From positions 1-7,207 of the forward strand of contig JAFDWA010000073.1 of NCBI GenBank assembly GCA_018268735.1: a stretch of DNA of 7,207 bases, written 5' to 3'. The position numbers were made by a program, and so were the translations under genes. A model generated the notes under the pieces. That model did not search any database, was not told the DNA's origin, and saw only the letters and a program-made list of their open reading frames with translations. Each line of letters begins with the position of its first letter. Position 1 is the first letter of the stretch. Positions 6,757-7,207 of this stretch are shown here, piece by piece. Source of the stretch: Actinomycetota bacterium (GTDB taxonomy: Bacteria; Actinomycetota; Acidimicrobiia; Acidimicrobiales; Microtrichaceae).

Positions 6757-6783
6757 CGGCGGGGGATCCTCGTCACCGCCAGG

Positions 6784-6789
6784 ATTGTA
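6784..6789 (-). promoter_or_regulatory. Candidate -10 element for the phosphatidyltransferase gene
   Basis: TACAAT on the minus strand (5 of 6 bases of the TATAAT consensus) stands out in this GC-rich gap, 27 nt before the ATG at 6756, giving a leader of about 20 nt. No good -35 is visible at 16-18 nt upstream, so this is a tentative call. Confidence 0.4.
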
Positions 6790-6880
6790 CCGGCCTGTCC
6801 AGGAGATCCCGACGGTCTCGATCGCTCACCGATGCCGGAGCTGTGGCGGGTGTCGGAGAGTGGTGGGAACCCGCTGCGGC

Positions 6881-6895
6881 GTCGATACCCTCGAC
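6881..6895 (+). promoter_or_regulatory. Dyad overlapping a candidate -10 (TACCCT) for the cytidylyltransferase gene
   Basis: GTCGA (6881-6885) and TCGAC (6891-6895) form a 5-bp inverted repeat around TACCC. The TACCCT at 6886-6891 fits the loose actinobacterial TAnnnT -10 pattern and lies 38 nt before the ATG at 6930. The overlap suggests an operator or start-site dyad, but no -35 is clear and a short dyad like this can arise by chance. Confidence 0.25.
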
Positions 6896-6929
6896 GTGTG
6901 CGAGAGGACGAACGCATCGGAAGCCGTCG

Positions 6930-7207
6930 ATGAGCCGGGGTCGCGTCGGCTACGCGCCGGGAGTGTTCGACCTGTTCCACATCGGGCACCTGAACGTGCT
7001 GCGCAACTCCCGGCAGTTCTGCGATCACCTGATCGCCGGTGTCGTGTCCGACGACCTGGCGCAGCGCACGAAGGGCAACCTGCCGGTGGTGCCGCTGAGC
7101 GAGCGCCTCGCGATCGTCGAGGCGATCCGCTACGTCGACGAGGCGGTCGAGGAGGACGTCGCCCACAAGCTCGAGATGTGGGAGCGCCTGCGCTTCGACG
7201 TGATCAT
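6930..7207 (+). CDS. TagD-like glycerol-3-phosphate/CDP-alcohol cytidylyltransferase (N-terminal part, cut by window edge)
   Basis: Ninety-two codons of a nucleotidyltransferase-fold enzyme that joins CTP and a phospho-alcohol to give a CDP-alcohol plus pyrophosphate in the cytoplasm. The start GVFDLFHIGHLNVL contains the catalytic HxGH motif (H17-I-G-H20). Next come GVVSDDLAQRTKG with the conserved Lys48, then SERLAIVEAIRYVDE (57-71), which aligns by eye with the ERxxxxxxIRYVDE stretch of Bacillus TagD. The visible part ends in WERLRFDVI, just before the point where TagD relatives carry a GDDW motif; full length is usually 130-160 residues, so about a third is missing. ATG at 6930 has GGAA 7 nt upstream and puts the HxGH motif at the usual distance from the N-terminus. 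It is divergent from the CDP-alcohol phosphatidyltransferase gene, its likely partner. The alcohol (glycerol 3-phosphate, or another phospho-polyol or ethanolamine-type substrate) is not determinable here. Confidence 0.9.
   Translation, partial: MSRGRVGYAPGVFDLFHIGHLNVLRNSRQFCDHLIAGVVSDDLAQRTKGNLPVVPLSERLAIVEAIRYVDEAVEEDVAHKLEMWERLRFDVI

Overview
The window comes from a high-GC genome (roughly 70% by eye), with strong G/C preference at third codon positions and long antisense open frames as a by-product. Protein style and gene content fit an actinobacterium. I would guess the Acidimicrobiia or a neighbouring lineage, but nothing in the window fixes the taxon. I see no tRNA, rRNA, CRISPR array, insertion sequence or phage gene.

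Layout from left to right: (1) bases 1-894, minus strand, a family 2 glycosyltransferase of the rhamnosyltransferase type, cut by the left edge only near its C-terminus; (2) bases 895-965, a short gap holding a perfect 12-bp hairpin; (3) bases 966-4943, minus strand, a very large secreted mosaic protein of 1325 residues (signal peptide, beta-propeller, fibronectin III, two LamG-like domains, PKD, and a C-terminal beta-sandwich); (4) bases 4999 to about 5721, minus strand, a small lipoprotein with a Ser/Thr linker and an Ig-like domain; (5) bases 5722-5967, a spacer/leader with a hairpin-rich stretch and a terminator-like hairpin; (6) bases 5968-6756, minus strand, a CDP-alcohol phosphatidyltransferase with a complete catalytic motif; (7) bases 6757-6929, a divergent promoter region; (8) bases 6930-7207, plus strand, the start of a TagD-like cytidylyltransferase, cut by the right edge.

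Together the genes look like part of a cell-envelope locus. A cytidylyltransferase makes a CDP-activated alcohol and a membrane CDP-alcohol phosphotransferase passes the phospho-alcohol to an acceptor. A glycosyltransferase builds a surface glycan, while a lipoprotein and a large secreted carbohydrate-binding-type protein act outside the membrane. The lipoprotein and the large protein are very likely co-transcribed (54-nt gap, no terminator visible). The glycosyltransferase follows behind a hairpin. The enzyme families are clear, but the actual substrates and the role of the large protein are not. No stretch longer than 300 bases lacks a gene.
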